64,000 nt of DNA from Fragum whitleyi (Eukaryota; Mollusca; Bivalvia; Cardiida; Cardiidae). The stretch spans positions 61,279,856 to 61,343,855 of the forward strand of contig OX411544.1 of the NCBI GenBank assembly GCA_948146395.1. The letters are read 5' to 3'. Within the stretch, counting starts at the first letter, position 1; each line of letters opens with the position of its first letter. Both the position numbers and the translations under genes were made by a program. The notes beneath the pieces were generated by a model. It did not search any database, was not told the origin of the DNA, and saw nothing but the letters and a program-made list of their open reading frames with translations. Shown here one piece after another: positions 44,601 through 53,398 of the stretch.

Positions 44601-47600
44601 TCAAATTAATACACATATGATTTATCTAAATCCTAATACATTTTTTTTTGTTCTTTTCTCTTATGTTTTATATAAAGATATTTTTTAAAATTAGAATATA
44701 AATATTTTTAAATGGGCCTTATTTGTAATGTTTTACATGTAACAAGTATATGTTCCTCAAAGTGAATCAATCGCAACTCATAGGCCTTAATTCATTTGTA
44801 AATGAATTTCATTTTAATGTTTTAAGTTCATGTTTGTAGAGAAAAAAAAAACAACTTGCATTTAATTTTATTCTATCAGTTATGTTCAAATTAACAGTAT
44901 TTATTCTGATCAGTATGGTCCAAACTTTTACGCTGTGAACATATTTAGCAGTAATCCCGCCCCCTGGGGCATTTAACAAGATGGGCGGAGCTTGCAAATC
45001 TCCAGAGAGCCCTTAAAAGGAAGTATTGTTATGTCAATGCACACTCCATCTCAAGTTTCTCTGAGGATGAACAAGACAAGAGAGAAAATCGATGAACTGA
45101 AGATAGAAAACCATGAGTGGTCTGTGACTCTAACAAAAATAGCTGTGATTCTTGCCAGCTTCAGGAAAGTTTTGTTTCCAACATGAAAATTATTTATGCA
45201 AAATTAATGTTTCTTTTTCTGAGATGAAGTAAACTGAATGTATCAATTTAAAAGAAGAATTCTACATATTTTTGCTGGCTCATCGAAAAACAGTAATTTT
45301 AACTACCTATAAAATATAGGTAGTTACAACTGCTTCATACTGAGCCTCAGATATGTTCAACTGCAATTAAAGTTAAAAAGGGAAAATTTATAGTTTATTA
45401 AGATTTTTTCCACCCATATATGTTTTAGTGCACATGTATTTTCTTCTCCTTGGAAATCAAATTAAAAGTGAAAACTAGTTAATATAAAAGTACATTTTAA
45501 TATAAGAATATTTACATGTGATTATTTAAAAAATGAGATGGCTATGGTAAGATTCAATAACATCTAATAACAGAATACTAAATTTAGATGCAGAATAGAT
45601 AACAAGTTGCAAAGAGACAAATATATATATAAGACTGTCTTTAATTTAGGAATAATTTAGTTTCAGAATCACATTAAGACCATCAAAACAAAAAGTCAAG
45701 TCAGTGGCAAAAAGCTTTAAGACAAAATATTGTTATCTCATGGTTCATCTGTCTTTTTCTCTCTGAAAGGTCAGCCATGTTTCTAAGACTTGGTCATCAA
45801 TGAACCACTTTGGGCTGAGGATCTTTGGGGGTTCAAGTTTGATTAATAGATAAATCTTTATCAATGATATTTAAATTCAAGTTTCTGATGGATTTTAAAC
45901 TCAATTACATAACCAAAAATTATCAAGTAAAAGTAATTACCTAATGAAACCAATAAACACATGCATAATGAATGTGTTCATTGATTAAACTGAATAGTTT
46001 ATTACATGATTTTTCTCTTCTTGTAGATGAAGATGATGATGCTCAACATGATACCAAACAACAAGTTTAAGTATTTAGGGATAATTAAGAAGTGTCAAAT
46101 ATAGTTGATATTAATAGATGCACAATGTTCTGTTTAATTTATTTCTCAACTTGTAGATTTATCTTTAGGCACTAACAAAGTTTGCTCTTACCGAGCTAGA
46201 AAAATAGTTGATATGTATAAGTGAATTTGATGATGTTAGACTTGGTATTTCTGTTCTTTTAGAAGGAAAGATTATGCCCAATATGCTTCTGAACAACAAG
46301 TAAAAATATTAAGTGGTGAAGAAATATAAAAAATTTGAGGGGTTAACTTTTGTAAGTGCCAATTTGTCTAAAGGCACTTACAAATATTTTCCTCTAACCC
46401 TTTAAAATAATGAAGACATGTGTAGGCGAACTTCGTGATGTTATACATAATATTTCTCTACTTGTAGAAGAAGATGATGCTCAACATGATCACAAACAAC
46501 AAGTTAATGTAATAAGTGATGAACAAAATTTATTATCATGTAAAGTAGATATGAGTAGGTGAACATGATGTTGTAAAACATGATATATCTGTACTTTTAG
46601 AAGAAGAAGATGATGCTCAACATGATCCTAAACAACAAGTTAAAGTATTTAGTGATGAAGAAATATCAAATATAGTAGATATGGTATTAAAAGAAGATGA
46701 TTTGAATTATGATGGGTAGGTATAATTATTATTATTATTAATTATTATAATCGCCGTTTTCGGCGAGGGGATATAGTAAAGCTCTCCGTCCGTCATTCCG
46801 TCATTCCGTCATTCCAAGGTTCCTTCACTAAACTTGTCCGGAGCATATCTCCTAAAGTAAAATAGTTATCAACTTGAAACTTTATGGGTGGATAGATCTC
46901 ATGGAGGAGAAGTGCAGTGCACAAGAACAACAACTCTTGCTTGCATAATTTTGGAGTTATTGCCCTTTGTTATTTTTAAGACTTAGATATTGTCCGGAGC
47001 ATATCTCCTAAAGTATAATAGTTATCAACTTGAAACTTTATGGGTGGATAGATCTCATGGAGGAGAAGTGCAGTGCACAAGAACTACAACTCTTGCTTGC
47101 ATAATTTTGGAGTTATTGCCCTTTGTTATTTTAAAGACTTAGATTTTGTCCTGAGCATATCTCCTAAAGTTCAATAGCTATCAACTTGAAATTTTATGGG
47201 TGGATAGATCTCATGGAGGAGAAGTGCAGTGCTCAAGAACAACAACTCTTACTTGCATAATGTTGGAGTTATTGCCCTTTGTTATTTTTAAGACTTAGAT
47301 TTTGTCCGGAGCATATCTCCTAAAGTATAATAGTTATCAACTTGAAACTTTATGGGTGGATAGATCTCATGGAAGAGGAGTGCAGTGCACAAGAACTATA
47401 GCTCTGGCTTGCATAATTTTGGAGTTATTGCCCTTTGTTATTTTTAAGACTTAGATTATGTTAGGGCTTAATTTCTTAAAGTGGAACCCTTAATCTATAA
47501 GGCTTCAGTTTACTATCAAGATTCCCGGCGGGGATGGCCATGTCCGACATGGCTCTTGTTATCATTATTTTCTGCTGACTTCAAAGTTTTTCAATATAAA

Positions 47601-48143
47601 AGGTGAGGCATCAGCGTATCATGTTACGTGAAATGTGTCTGACATCATCTCCATAATTTGGTAACCAACAAGGTTCTGATAATGTGAAATCTACTCAAAT
47701 TTTAAAAAATAACACTTTTCTGAATCCAAGTGGCAGATGGCTTTCATTATTTGTAACAAATCTTGTTAGAATAGATTTACCCCCCTCTTTATCTGGACCT
47801 CTGATATGACCTAGTGCACCTCTGCTAAGTTTTGTTAATATTATATCCAGTAGATGAATTTGAGCTTCATAAAATTTTCATTAACTTAAAATAGAAGGCT
47901 GAAAGTTTCTATCTTTTGTATGAAGAATAATCTAGTGGACCTCTAGAATCTAAATTTTGCATTTGACACCCTCGGTTATTCATTTACAATTTTATAATGT
48001 TCATTTATCGAACAGTTACTTAAATTTTGGGGAGAAAAAAATTAATTGTGGTAATATGTGAATGTGTTTCTTATTTCAGATATATAGAATATGTAGAATT
48101 TGTAACTGCTCAAAGAAAAGCCAGAGGTGATGATAAACTATAG
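33508..48143 (+). CDS. MCFD2: MCFD2-like EF-hand protein (complete, five coding exons)
   Basis: Exons 33508-33677, 35786-35943, 39639-39692, 46601-46715 and 48080-48143 total 561 bp, 186 codons plus stop. All introns are GT-AG and phases are consistent (2, 0+1, 1, 2). Order: a weak hydrophobic N-terminus (VIMTITCTCISYTL), a Pro/Gly-rich stretch, HHIKEHLKEVVDKP, EF-hand 1 (loop DYDDNNKLDGTE, near residue 83), an acidic linker, EF-hand 2 (loop DLNYDGYIEYVE, near residue 160). Human MCFD2 is 146 residues with the same HDYDGNNLLDG and NNDGYIDYAEF signatures, as remembered. The extra length is mostly an acidic linker of about 38 residues between the hands (human about 15). MCFD2 binds the lectin LMAN1/ERGIC-53 and calcium and exports glycoproteins from the ER. 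A 5' leader exon must lie upstream. Confidence 0.92.
34111..34180. mobile_element. Short palindromic MITE (GGGGTCAGTGCAA family)
   Basis: GGGGTCAGTGCAAAACTATT, GTAAGTGCC and a short loop, then GGCACTAACAATAG and TTTGCACTGAC. Relatives lie at 46336, 49003 and 54592. Confidence 0.75.
34323..34537. mobile_element. TIR MITE (CTTGTCATGCTGAA family)
   Basis: Left ACCCTTGTCATGCTGAAT, right TTCAGCATGACAAGGGT, flanked by TA and TTA. About 215 bp. A sister of the nested copy at 32708. Confidence 0.75.
35224..35310. repeat. GACCC-rich repeat (family K), fragment
   Basis: AGGGCTTATGTTTGACCTGT and AAACCAGGTTTTG, then TCAAGGGGGTCTGAAA. Only the first part of the repeat remains. Confidence 0.45.
35786..35943 (+). 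CDS. MCFD2: MCFD2 coding exon 2 (EF-hand 1)
   Basis: Acceptor CATTTCAG, donor GCAG|GTAAGA. Encodes HIKEHLKEVVDKPKEEMTDE, then ELEFHYFKLHDYDDNNKLDG and TEITKAITHFHA. All EF-loop ligand positions (D1, D3, N5, D9, E12) are present. Confidence 0.95.
36092..36255. mobile_element. Palindromic MITE (GGTAGTGGACCTG family), full copy
   Basis: TTAA|GGTTGTGGACCTGTAATAG to CAGGTACACTACC|TTAA, 164 bp, nearly palindromic with the centre CCTAATGAAAATCATTAGG. It lies in MCFD2 intron 2, about 150 bp after the donor. Confidence 0.8.
36403..38733 (+). mobile_element. Hairpin-ended element with 145-bp tandem array, family A (copy 4)
   Basis: Left end T-run then AGCTCACCTGAGCACGAAGT and GCTCAAGGTGAGC; then GTCCGTCGTACGTCG and GTGTCGTGTGTCG; right end GGTGAGCGATTAAGGGCCAC then GGCCCTCTTGTT. 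The middle (36510-38620) is about 14 units of exactly or nearly 145 bp, each with ACCTGAAATTTGGTCAGAAT, GATTGTCTTGATAAAATCTC and GGTCAAAAACTAGGTCACAG. Inner units are almost identical and outer units diverged. The repeated 71-codon frames come from the periodicity (145 is 1 mod 3) and are not genes. Confidence 0.9.
38734..39638. other. MCFD2 intron 2, right part
   Basis: Contains an inverted pair AAAGGGAGGTAATCCAGTAT / ATACACATTACCTCCCTTTA with GCTAATTTTGTTC arms at 39169-39240, a small foldback. Otherwise unremarkable. Confidence 0.5.
39639..39692 (+). CDS. MCFD2: MCFD2 coding exon 3 (54-bp linker exon)
   Basis: Acceptor CATGTTTAG, donor GAAG|GTAGGT. Encodes DSNSHIISDEIEDIQESE. A multiple of three with matching phases, so it could be skipped without frameshift. 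Confidence 0.8.
40034..40297. mobile_element. Mariner-like MITE (CAGTCAAAC family), left part, split by insertion
   Basis: Starts CAGTCAATCTTGCTCAAGCA and reaches CCATAAGTAACTGCTTTTT, where the family D element begins. The remainder, ATTGGTTCCCTTAGCGATCA to TTTTCACTG|TA, resumes at 41493 and ends at 41531. Together they form one element. Confidence 0.78.
40298..41492 (+). mobile_element. Hairpin-ended element with tandem core, family D (copy 1)
   Basis: Left end TTTTT|AGCTCCACTGGCTGAAAGCC, then GTGGCCGTCGTGCATCC; right end AAGCCATTCATGGCTTTCTA then GTT. The core has about six units of 150-160 bp (TGGATATCAACCAAATTTTA, GGGCGGAGGTCATTTCT, GTGGAAACTTTGAAAATCAT). It is inserted in a MITE, whose two parts flank it. 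Confidence 0.88.
41493..41531. mobile_element. Mariner-like MITE, right remainder
   Basis: ATTGGTTCCCTTAGCGATCA to CTTTTCACTG before TA is the reverse complement of the family's CAGTAAAACTTG ... CTTAGGGGACC end. It continues the part at 40034-40297. Confidence 0.72.
41560..41940. repeat. Foldback-containing repeat (family N), inverted copy
   Basis: Reverse-complement relative of 14083-14440: GATCTATATTTCATTGAGTG, ATTGCTTTTGTTGTTCAC, AAACAAACAATTATTTACTA, AGTTTTTGATAATTTCAC. A poly-T run of about 35 bases at 41622-41656 lies in its hairpin loop. Confidence 0.6.
42256..42400. mobile_element. Palindromic MITE (GGTAGTGGACCTG family), right-truncated
   Basis: TTAGGTAGTGGAACCGTAAT at the left; centre TTTCCTAATGATTTTCATTA then GGAAACCTC; right end decays after CAAAATGTTGCGGAA. 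Confidence 0.7.
43158..43315 (-). repeat. tRNA-derived SINE, 3' part
   Basis: On the minus strand: ACCAGTACAACCATCACATT is absent in sense but its complement GGTTGTACTGGTGAGAGAAA is seen, then CCATTGTTAGGTGCTCAAGC-type and TTGAAAGCGGCGTTAAATT followed by CAATCAATAAATCAATA on the plus strand. The orientation is therefore uncertain; by its plus-strand word order the tail points right. The tRNA-like head is missing. Confidence 0.5.
44302..44466. mobile_element. Palindromic MITE (GGTAGTGGACCTG family), full copy
   Basis: TTAA|GGTAGTAGACCTGTAATAT to AGGTCCTCTGCC|TTAA, 165 bp, centre CCTAATGAAAATCATTAGGA. Lies in MCFD2 intron 3. Confidence 0.8.
44467..46026. other. MCFD2 intron 3, part without strong features
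   Basis: Contains a small foldback at 45280-45347 (ACTACCTATAAAATATAGGT with CTCATCG/CTGAGCC ends), related to 25000-25070 and 43537-43610. The 64-codon frame at 44992-45186 has no recognisable similarity. Confidence 0.45.
46027..46118 (+). pseudogene. Decayed copy 1 of MCFD2 exon 4
   Basis: After the acceptor TTCTTGTAG it reads D-E-D-D-D-A-Q-H-D-T-K-Q-Q-V-stop and then nucleotide-level matches (GTATTTAGGGATAATTAAGA, TCAAATATAGTTGATAT) to the rest of exon 4. The stop and indels disable it. Confidence 0.85.
46263..46328 (+). pseudogene. Decayed copy 2 of MCFD2 exon 4
   Basis: After TGTTCTTTTAG it matches exon 4 with substitutions and a frameshift (AAGGAAAGATTATGCCCAAT, GAACAACAAGTAAAAATATT, GTGGTGAAGAAATATAAAAA). 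The reading frame is lost. Confidence 0.8.
46336..46402. mobile_element. Palindromic MITE inside the exon cluster
   Basis: GAGGGGTTAACTTTTGTAAG and TGCCAATTTG pair with AGGCACTTACAAATATTTTC and CTCTAACCCTTT. Related to the GGGGTCAGTGCAA family at 34111, 49003 and 54592. It separates exon copies 2 and 3 and has probably replaced the end of copy 2. Confidence 0.65.
46468..46558 (+). pseudogene. Copy 3 of MCFD2 exon 4 (open frame, possible alternative exon)
   Basis: After CTACTTGTAG it encodes EEDDAQHDHKQQVNVISDEQ then NLLSCKVDMS without a stop. It can end at AG|GTGAAC, giving a 91-bp exon with the same phases as exon 4 (2 bases in, 2 out). Splicing to the terminal exon would keep frame but lose the first calcium ligands of EF-hand 2. 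Probably decaying, but use as a mutually exclusive exon cannot be ruled out from sequence. Confidence 0.75.
46601..46715 (+). CDS. MCFD2: MCFD2 coding exon 4 (acidic linker and start of EF-hand 2)
   Basis: Acceptor TGTACTTTTAG, donor GATGG|GTAGGT. Encodes EEEDDAQHDPKQQVKVFSDE then ISNIVDMVLKEDDLNYDG. It is the only intact member of a cluster of four related exons starting at 46027, 46263, 46468 and 46601. Confidence 0.92.
46750..47560 (+). mobile_element. Hairpin-ended element with tandem core, family C (copy 3)
   Basis: Left hairpin CGCCGTTTTCGGCG, then CCGTCCGTCATTCCGTCATT. Four units of about 157 bp follow (GGAGCATATCTCCTAAAGTA, GGGTGGATAGATCTCATGGA, GTTATTGCCCTTTGTTAT). The right end is GGCCATGTCCGACATGGCTC then TTGTT. 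It lies in MCFD2 intron 4, 34 bp after the donor. The core is the reverse complement of 4.4-4.85 kb. Confidence 0.85.
48080..48143 (+). CDS. MCFD2: MCFD2 terminal coding exon
   Basis: Acceptor TTATTTCAG; encodes YIEYVEFVTAQRKARGDDKL and ends CTATAG. It completes EF-hand 2. Confidence 0.92.
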
Positions 48144-48464
48144 ACACAGCGCCAGTCCTTACACATTCCAGCAATAGTCAGATATACCACAGTCATTTAC
48201 ACTTACACCATCATTTTACATGCATATTGATTGGGTTTGAATTGTTAATTGTTGTCTGTCTGTCTATCTATTCAAAATTCTATCTATTCAAAACTCTATC
48301 TATTCAAAAGTCACTACCGTATTTTTCCTAAAAAAACACTACCTGGAGCTACACATTACATGGTCAGGGAGCTTTTATTAAGTATGCATTTTCCGATATA
48401 AAATTGGTGTCTTTTTGGCCCTTTCCCTTACATTTGAGGTGAATTTTCTCTAAACAATCATATA

Positions 48465-48470
48465 AATAAA
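48465..48470 (+). other. Candidate polyadenylation signal of MCFD2
   Basis: First AATAAA after the stop, 322 bp downstream, followed within about 20 bp by a SINE. Many other AATAAA words follow, so use is uncertain. Confidence 0.3.
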
Positions 48471-48489
48471 TCTCTTGATCTCTTTTGAT

Positions 48490-48745
48490 AATCAAGCGGC
48501 TGTCATATATCACAGTTCGTAACCTGTCTGACTATTATTCAAAAGGTCATGGGTTCGATCAGCATTGGCCGCACATATCCTGTCTGATGTTTGTCCCCCA
48601 CCAATGGGTGAATAATCATGAACCTATGTGGGATGGCAGCTGGAGGGTAGGTGTGAGAAGTACCACTTATTCATTGTTAGGTGCTCCAGCCACTAGGATA
48701 TGATAGAAAGGTTGTCAAAAGTAGTGTTACACTTCATACAGACAA
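48490..48745 (+). repeat. tRNA-derived SINE
   Basis: Head with AGGTCATGGGTTCGATCAGC (B-box), then CACCAATGGGTGAATAATCA, GCAGCTGGAGGGTAGG, TCATTGTTAGGTGCTCCAGC and a 3' part GTTGTCAAAAGTAGTGTTAC. Same order as 54817-55073 with more divergence. Confidence 0.72.
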
Positions 48746-49002
48746 ACCTTTTGAGCATCGAAATAAGGGCTGAAGTGGTAAACAGGTACGTGTACCCGGT
48801 ATTTATCCATCTCATGCTGTCCATGACAGTCCTGCTGTACAAAAAGCTTTTCCAGACAGTATAGGCCAAGATCAGCCTGCACAGATGTGCAGCCTGATAT
48901 TAGCCTTCACTGCTTACCTCCCACTTAATAATTGTGGGAGGAAACTTGAGTTAGACTAGTTGAGATGTCTTAAAACCCTCACAATCGATTGGAAAGAAAA
49001 TC

Positions 49003-49080
49003 TTGAGGGGTCAGTGCAACACTATTGTTAGTGCCTATATATTTATAGGCACTTACAATAGTGTTGCACTGACCCCTTGA
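49003..49080. mobile_element. Palindromic MITE (GGGGTCAGTGCAA family), best copy
   Basis: TTGAGGGGTCAGTGCAACAC, TATTGTTAGTGCCTATA and an inverse ending GTGTTGCACTGACCCC then TTGA; arms almost perfect with a few bases of loop. 78 bp. Confidence 0.82.
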
Positions 49081-50511
49081 TCTGAATTCAGAAGGATAAG
49101 GGTGAAAGGATTCAGAAAAGGAGCAACAATGTAGCTTTAGTATAACTTCATAGGATCTCATCAAACTCTTTTTAGTATTTGTTAAATGGATTTAGGATAA
49201 TAGATTAGTACATGTAGTTATTAGATTGACTTAAGCTGTCTATACAGTTAATAGTATATGTTGACCTTTTGAGATTGATTGTATTACACATACCATATTC
49301 AGAGGTTATTTAAAATTATCGAGTACATTCTACTGGATGAGTATCCTGAAGAACCAGTCTATTAATTGTGTATCTGACAAGGCAACATGTTGGAAATGGG
49401 CTCTTATATGTTTGGTATGTAGTTAGGTACCTGTTGTTAACATGCAGCTTATGGGGGCTATCATTGTCCAAGGTCAATGTCAGGTTTGTAATATTTATTC
49501 CCCCTAAACTTCACTTCAAAAAGTATAAACTATTTAAAAAAATAAATGTTTCTTATTACTTTGAGTATTCTCAAGATGCATGATTCAGCATGAAGATATG
49601 ATAATATTGCATATTGCCCTTTTTGACAGCATCTTGTTATACCAAGGTCAAGGTCATCTTTTTAGGTTAAGTTTTTGAAATATGTTAATGTTAGTGGCCT
49701 TGGCATTTCACAAACACATCTGGATCGTTTTATGGTATAAAAAGCCATGGTATTTTGGTATGTTTTCGTTTATACTTGTATTATTTGTATTGATCTTTTG
49801 AAATTTATTACTTTATTTATTTAGATCCACACATTTTCTTAGAAAAGTTTTTGTTCTTATTCAATTCATTTTGAAAATCAAAAAAATAATACAGATATAA
49901 ATTGTATACAATACCCAGTTAAAAAATCAAAATAATGTGAGAATAGCAATGAGTTTTCATTTTGCCTTAATCGCAAATTTAAAGGATTTATTGTTTGTTA
50001 ATATAGACTCACACAGTCACACCCTTACCTACAACAACTTTGCTATTCTATCATTTTCTACAATGGTACTATGTAGTAATTTTGAGGTTGTGAAGGTCTG
50101 TGCCCAAGGTTATAAAACTTTTCTCAGGCTCAACTGAAAATATTCTCAAATTTTAAATTTAAATGAATGCATGAATTTAAAAGATAATATTAATAAGTTG
50201 TTAATTATAAAAACTTTTTAATATTATCTTTTATGTTAATACATGAAAATGAGTATTAAAACAGAATAATGGCTTTAATCTCAAATTGAAATTTGAGAAA
50301 ATTTTGAATTGAGTATGAGAAAAGTTTTTGATAACCACTGGGCCCAAATATTAGCTAGCAAAATATGATGCTTAGTGGACATCGTCCTTAGGTAGACTGA
50401 GCTAGCCAATGATTTCCTCATCTTTCACCGGTGTATTCAACTAGCATTTGAAAGCAATTTAGCCAAAGGGAAAGATTTCAGAAAAAAATCTGGTTCAGCT
50501 CTGTATTACAG
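49081..50511. other. Intergenic, no gene recognised
   Basis: AT-rich; a GACCTTGAC-like word set near 49640-49690 and a foldback near 50172-50240 (AAAGATAATATTAATAAG against TTTAATATTATCTTTTATG). Short open frames only. Confidence 0.45.
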
Positions 50512-51345
50512 TCAATCTTGCTGTCTATCAAGCAACCTTTTTGATTAAAGCTGCTCTTTCACAGTTTTTCATTGAAACAATTAAAACTTGTTCTTAGATT
50601 TGGAAATGTGTTTATGTTTTACGTGATTATGAATGGCCAAAGGGCAATGGCCCCTAAAAACAACATATTTCAATAATTTTGTAAGTTATTTTTTCGAAGC
50701 GATAAGATCAGTAATGGATCCAGACTAATTAATTTCCAGTCTATAAATTTTAAAATCGTTCTTTTCCGTGAATGATCTTACATTTTTGCTGGTACATGTA
50801 TTGATATGAACTTTACAGCTGTCAAATACTTCTTCCTTAATATATGTTTGAGTAAGACAAAAATGTGGAATGCACATGCATAAATACTTGGCTCGAAATT
50901 GAAGAATTAATTTTTAGGCGTTAGTAGTTGCTTTATTTTTCATGGGTGGATTTCGCCAAATTCAGGAATATCGGCCTTTCTTTCCATGCATTACCAGATT
51001 GAATCTTATTATTTTAAAGGCTTCAACATGATGAGATCGTTATTTTACAGTGATTTTAGGAAATTTTTCAAAAATCACATTTTCCCAATCTGTGAAAGAG
51101 CAGCTTTAAACTACCATTTAAATAATCCCCATTTTTAATCAAAATGTCTTAAAAAGTAGTATATAAATATTATTGGTCAAAAAGTACTATTTATGAATTG
51201 GATGTTAAAACTTATTAAAATTGTCTCAATGAGTTTTAACAATATAGGGTCATTGAGAAATTCACAATAACATAAATAATTAATCAAAATTAGGTTAATA
51301 ATCTTTAAGCAAAATGTGTACTAGGCGACCATTCTCATTAAAAAC
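50512..51345. mobile_element. Mariner-like MITE (CAGTCAAAC family) split by a TTAA MITE
   Basis: The left end TA|CAGTCAATCTTGCTGTCTAT and CAAGCAACC runs to 50544. The TTAA MITE occupies 50545-51109. The host element then continues (ACTACCATTTAAATAATCCC, TTAAAACTTATTAAAATTGT) but its right terminus is decayed. Confidence 0.65.
50545..51109. mobile_element. TTAA-flanked MITE, copy 2
   Basis: TTAA|AGCTGCTCTTTCACAG to CTGTGAAAGAGCAGCT|TTAA, 565 bp with perfect 16-bp terminal inverted repeats. Copy 1 is at 1343-1895. Confidence 0.82.
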
Positions 51346-51739
51346 CTCTTTTTATAGGTTATGTTTGTGGCCTCTAAATATGCGTTTTACAGTTTTTAAT
51401 TTATGCCTGTTATAATTTTGAAGTAATATGAATCATTGGGGTAAATTAATATCATTTGTTGTGACCAATACATTGCAACTCCAACTTATTCAAGCTGAAT
51501 TTACAAGGTTTTGACCACCAAATGATATGTATTTATAAACTTACATGACATGTTGTTTTGTTATTGATATTATATTTTGTGAATGTTTGTTGCTCATTAT
51601 ATTAATATATACTAAATCCAGTCAATCAATGAGTGTCATTTAAGCTATACCATTCAAACATTGGGGTTAGCTAATTTATTCAACAAAGTTTTCTTGTTAA
51701 TGCCATCAATATTTTAAGTTGTCCCTTGTGGTATTTGTT

Positions 51740-51808
51740 TTTAGGCGACCAAATGTTGATGAATGCAGCTTGAAAAATGCTGTATTTATGTCATTTGGTC
51801 GCCTAACT
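51740..51808. repeat. Small hairpin element
   Basis: TTAGGCGACCAAATG pairs with CATTTGGTCGCCTAA around a 37-bp interior that is itself partly symmetric (GCAGCTTGAAAAATGCTG). 67-69 bp. Confidence 0.65.
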
Positions 51809-51924
51809 ACCAATAGCTTGGAAACTCTACGCATGTGTCGGGATCACATTCTGAGGGTGAATTAAAACTTAATTTCCTGGTTATTTCTTGAACTTGGACA
51901 AAGAATAGGTTTACTACTCCCAAA

Positions 51925-52135
51925 CAGCCGCACCCATCTTTTCAAGCTATCTCCTTTCCACCAATGGGTTGACAATCTTAGACCTATGTAGGATAGCAGC
52001 TGGAGACTAGGATAGGATGTAATGGTAGTACATTATGCTGGTGTGAGAAATACCAGGAACCCATTGTTAGTTGCTCCAGCTGCCTAGATATGACTGGAAC
52101 TTTGTTTAAAGCCACTGAAAGCGCAGTTTAAAAAG
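51925..52135 (+). repeat. tRNA-derived SINE, 5' truncated
   Basis: Central and 3' words: CACCAATGGGTTGACAATCT, GCAGCTGGAGACTAGGATAG, GTGAGAAATACCAGGAACCC, CATTGTTAGTTGCTCCAGC and GCCACTGAAAGCGCAG. The head has no clear B-box. Confidence 0.7.
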
Positions 52136-52876
52136 CACATTTACTTCTTCAAAAATTTGATATAAGTTATGTCCAAAATAAAGGCCACCAACCCTAGACC
52201 TTTGGCTTGGTAAGTTCTTGGACAATATTCCTAGAAATTTATTTATTGTGGTGCTATTTATTATTTGTTACTTACAAATGTCATATGTATGTATGAGTAT
52301 CTGTGTGACATTGCCAACAATTTCATATGTGTATGATGGAGAACCATTTTGCATCCTTTACTACCACATAAACTAATAAGAACATTTGCTGACCCCTGGA
52401 GAGGGGTTAAGGCTTTATCTATCTATAGAATGTATTGCTAAGACTCTGGTCAGACTGTGAGAATGCACAGGCTGGCCAGAGGCTTTGCTTTGCTCACATA
52501 TGAAATTGTTGGAAATGTCATGCACAGGATCATATTATATCATTTTCAATTCATGATATTCATCTCACATAATTCCTCTTTTTGATGCCCAAGAAGAAAT
52601 AATCCTAAGAAAACATTTTGAACTTATCTTTATTGCCCATAATGTACTTAATTTCTTCCCAAAAAGACAAAGATGTTCATTTTATTTTTTGTTTAATTTC
52701 ATCTACTAAAATTGCTATCTACAACTCTTTGAAATTGGACCAGTCTAAATATTGATATCTGGTAATATGTTCAAAAAAAAAGAGAAAGAAAAGACTGTTT
52801 CTTGTAAGCTTTAATGTTTTGATTTCATGGCCTTATGATTATTTATTTAATGATATATTTATCAATCTTTCTATCT
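52136..52876. other. Intergenic; low-copy repeat near 52430-52530
   Basis: GACTCTGGTCAGACTGTGAG, GCACAGGCTGGCCAGAG and ATTGTTGGAAATGTCATGCA recur near 63298-63390 (GACTCTGGCCAGACTGTGCA ...), so this is a dispersed repeat. Nothing coding. Confidence 0.55.
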
Positions 52877-53398
52877 AGCACATCTGAGCTGCTCGTGGTG
52901 AGCTTTCGTGATCACATTGTGTCTGTCATGTGTCGTCAATCATCATTTTGTGTGAGGCAATATTTTGACCCATAGGTCTTGAAACTTGGTCAGAATGTTT
53001 GTCTAAACAAGACCTCAGACAATTTCAAAATTGGATCAAGTGGGGACGAAAATGAGGTCAAATTTTAGAAAAAAAACTTGTGTTCATTCTAGAGGCCCCA
53101 TTTTTGGCTCAAATGTTTTGAAACTTGGTCAGAATTGTTGTCTACATGAAATGTCTGTAAAGTTTGAAACTGGGTCAAGTGTGGTCAAAAGTTAGGCCAC
53201 ATTTTTGCTGAAATGCCATTACATGTAATCAGAATATTTGTCTTTTTTTTATTTTTTGGACTAATATTTGAAATTTGGTCAAGTCAGTCATTGATTTCAA
53301 ATTAGTAGTTTTGGTATTTTACCTATCTTGTTAACAATTTTGTGAGCCTTGTTAACAATGCTTCAGGTGAGCGCTTAAGAGACTATGTTCCTCTTGTT
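52877..53398 (+). mobile_element. Hairpin-ended element, family A (copy 5, degenerate)
   Basis: Left end AGCACATCTGAGCTGCTCGT and GGTGAGCTTTCGTGATCACA; right end CAGGTGAGCGCTTAAGAGAC then GTTCCTCTTGTT. The core has two or three diverged units of the 145-bp type (GAAACTTGGTCAGAATGTTT, TCAAGTGGGGACGAAAATGA). Confidence 0.75.

Noticed and set aside
44992..45186. 64-codon charged frame beginning MQISREPLKGSIVMSMHTPS in MCFD2 intron 3
   Set aside because: No recognisable similarity, no splice signals and no stop-free extension. Lysine/glutamate-rich short frames are expected by chance in AT-rich DNA.
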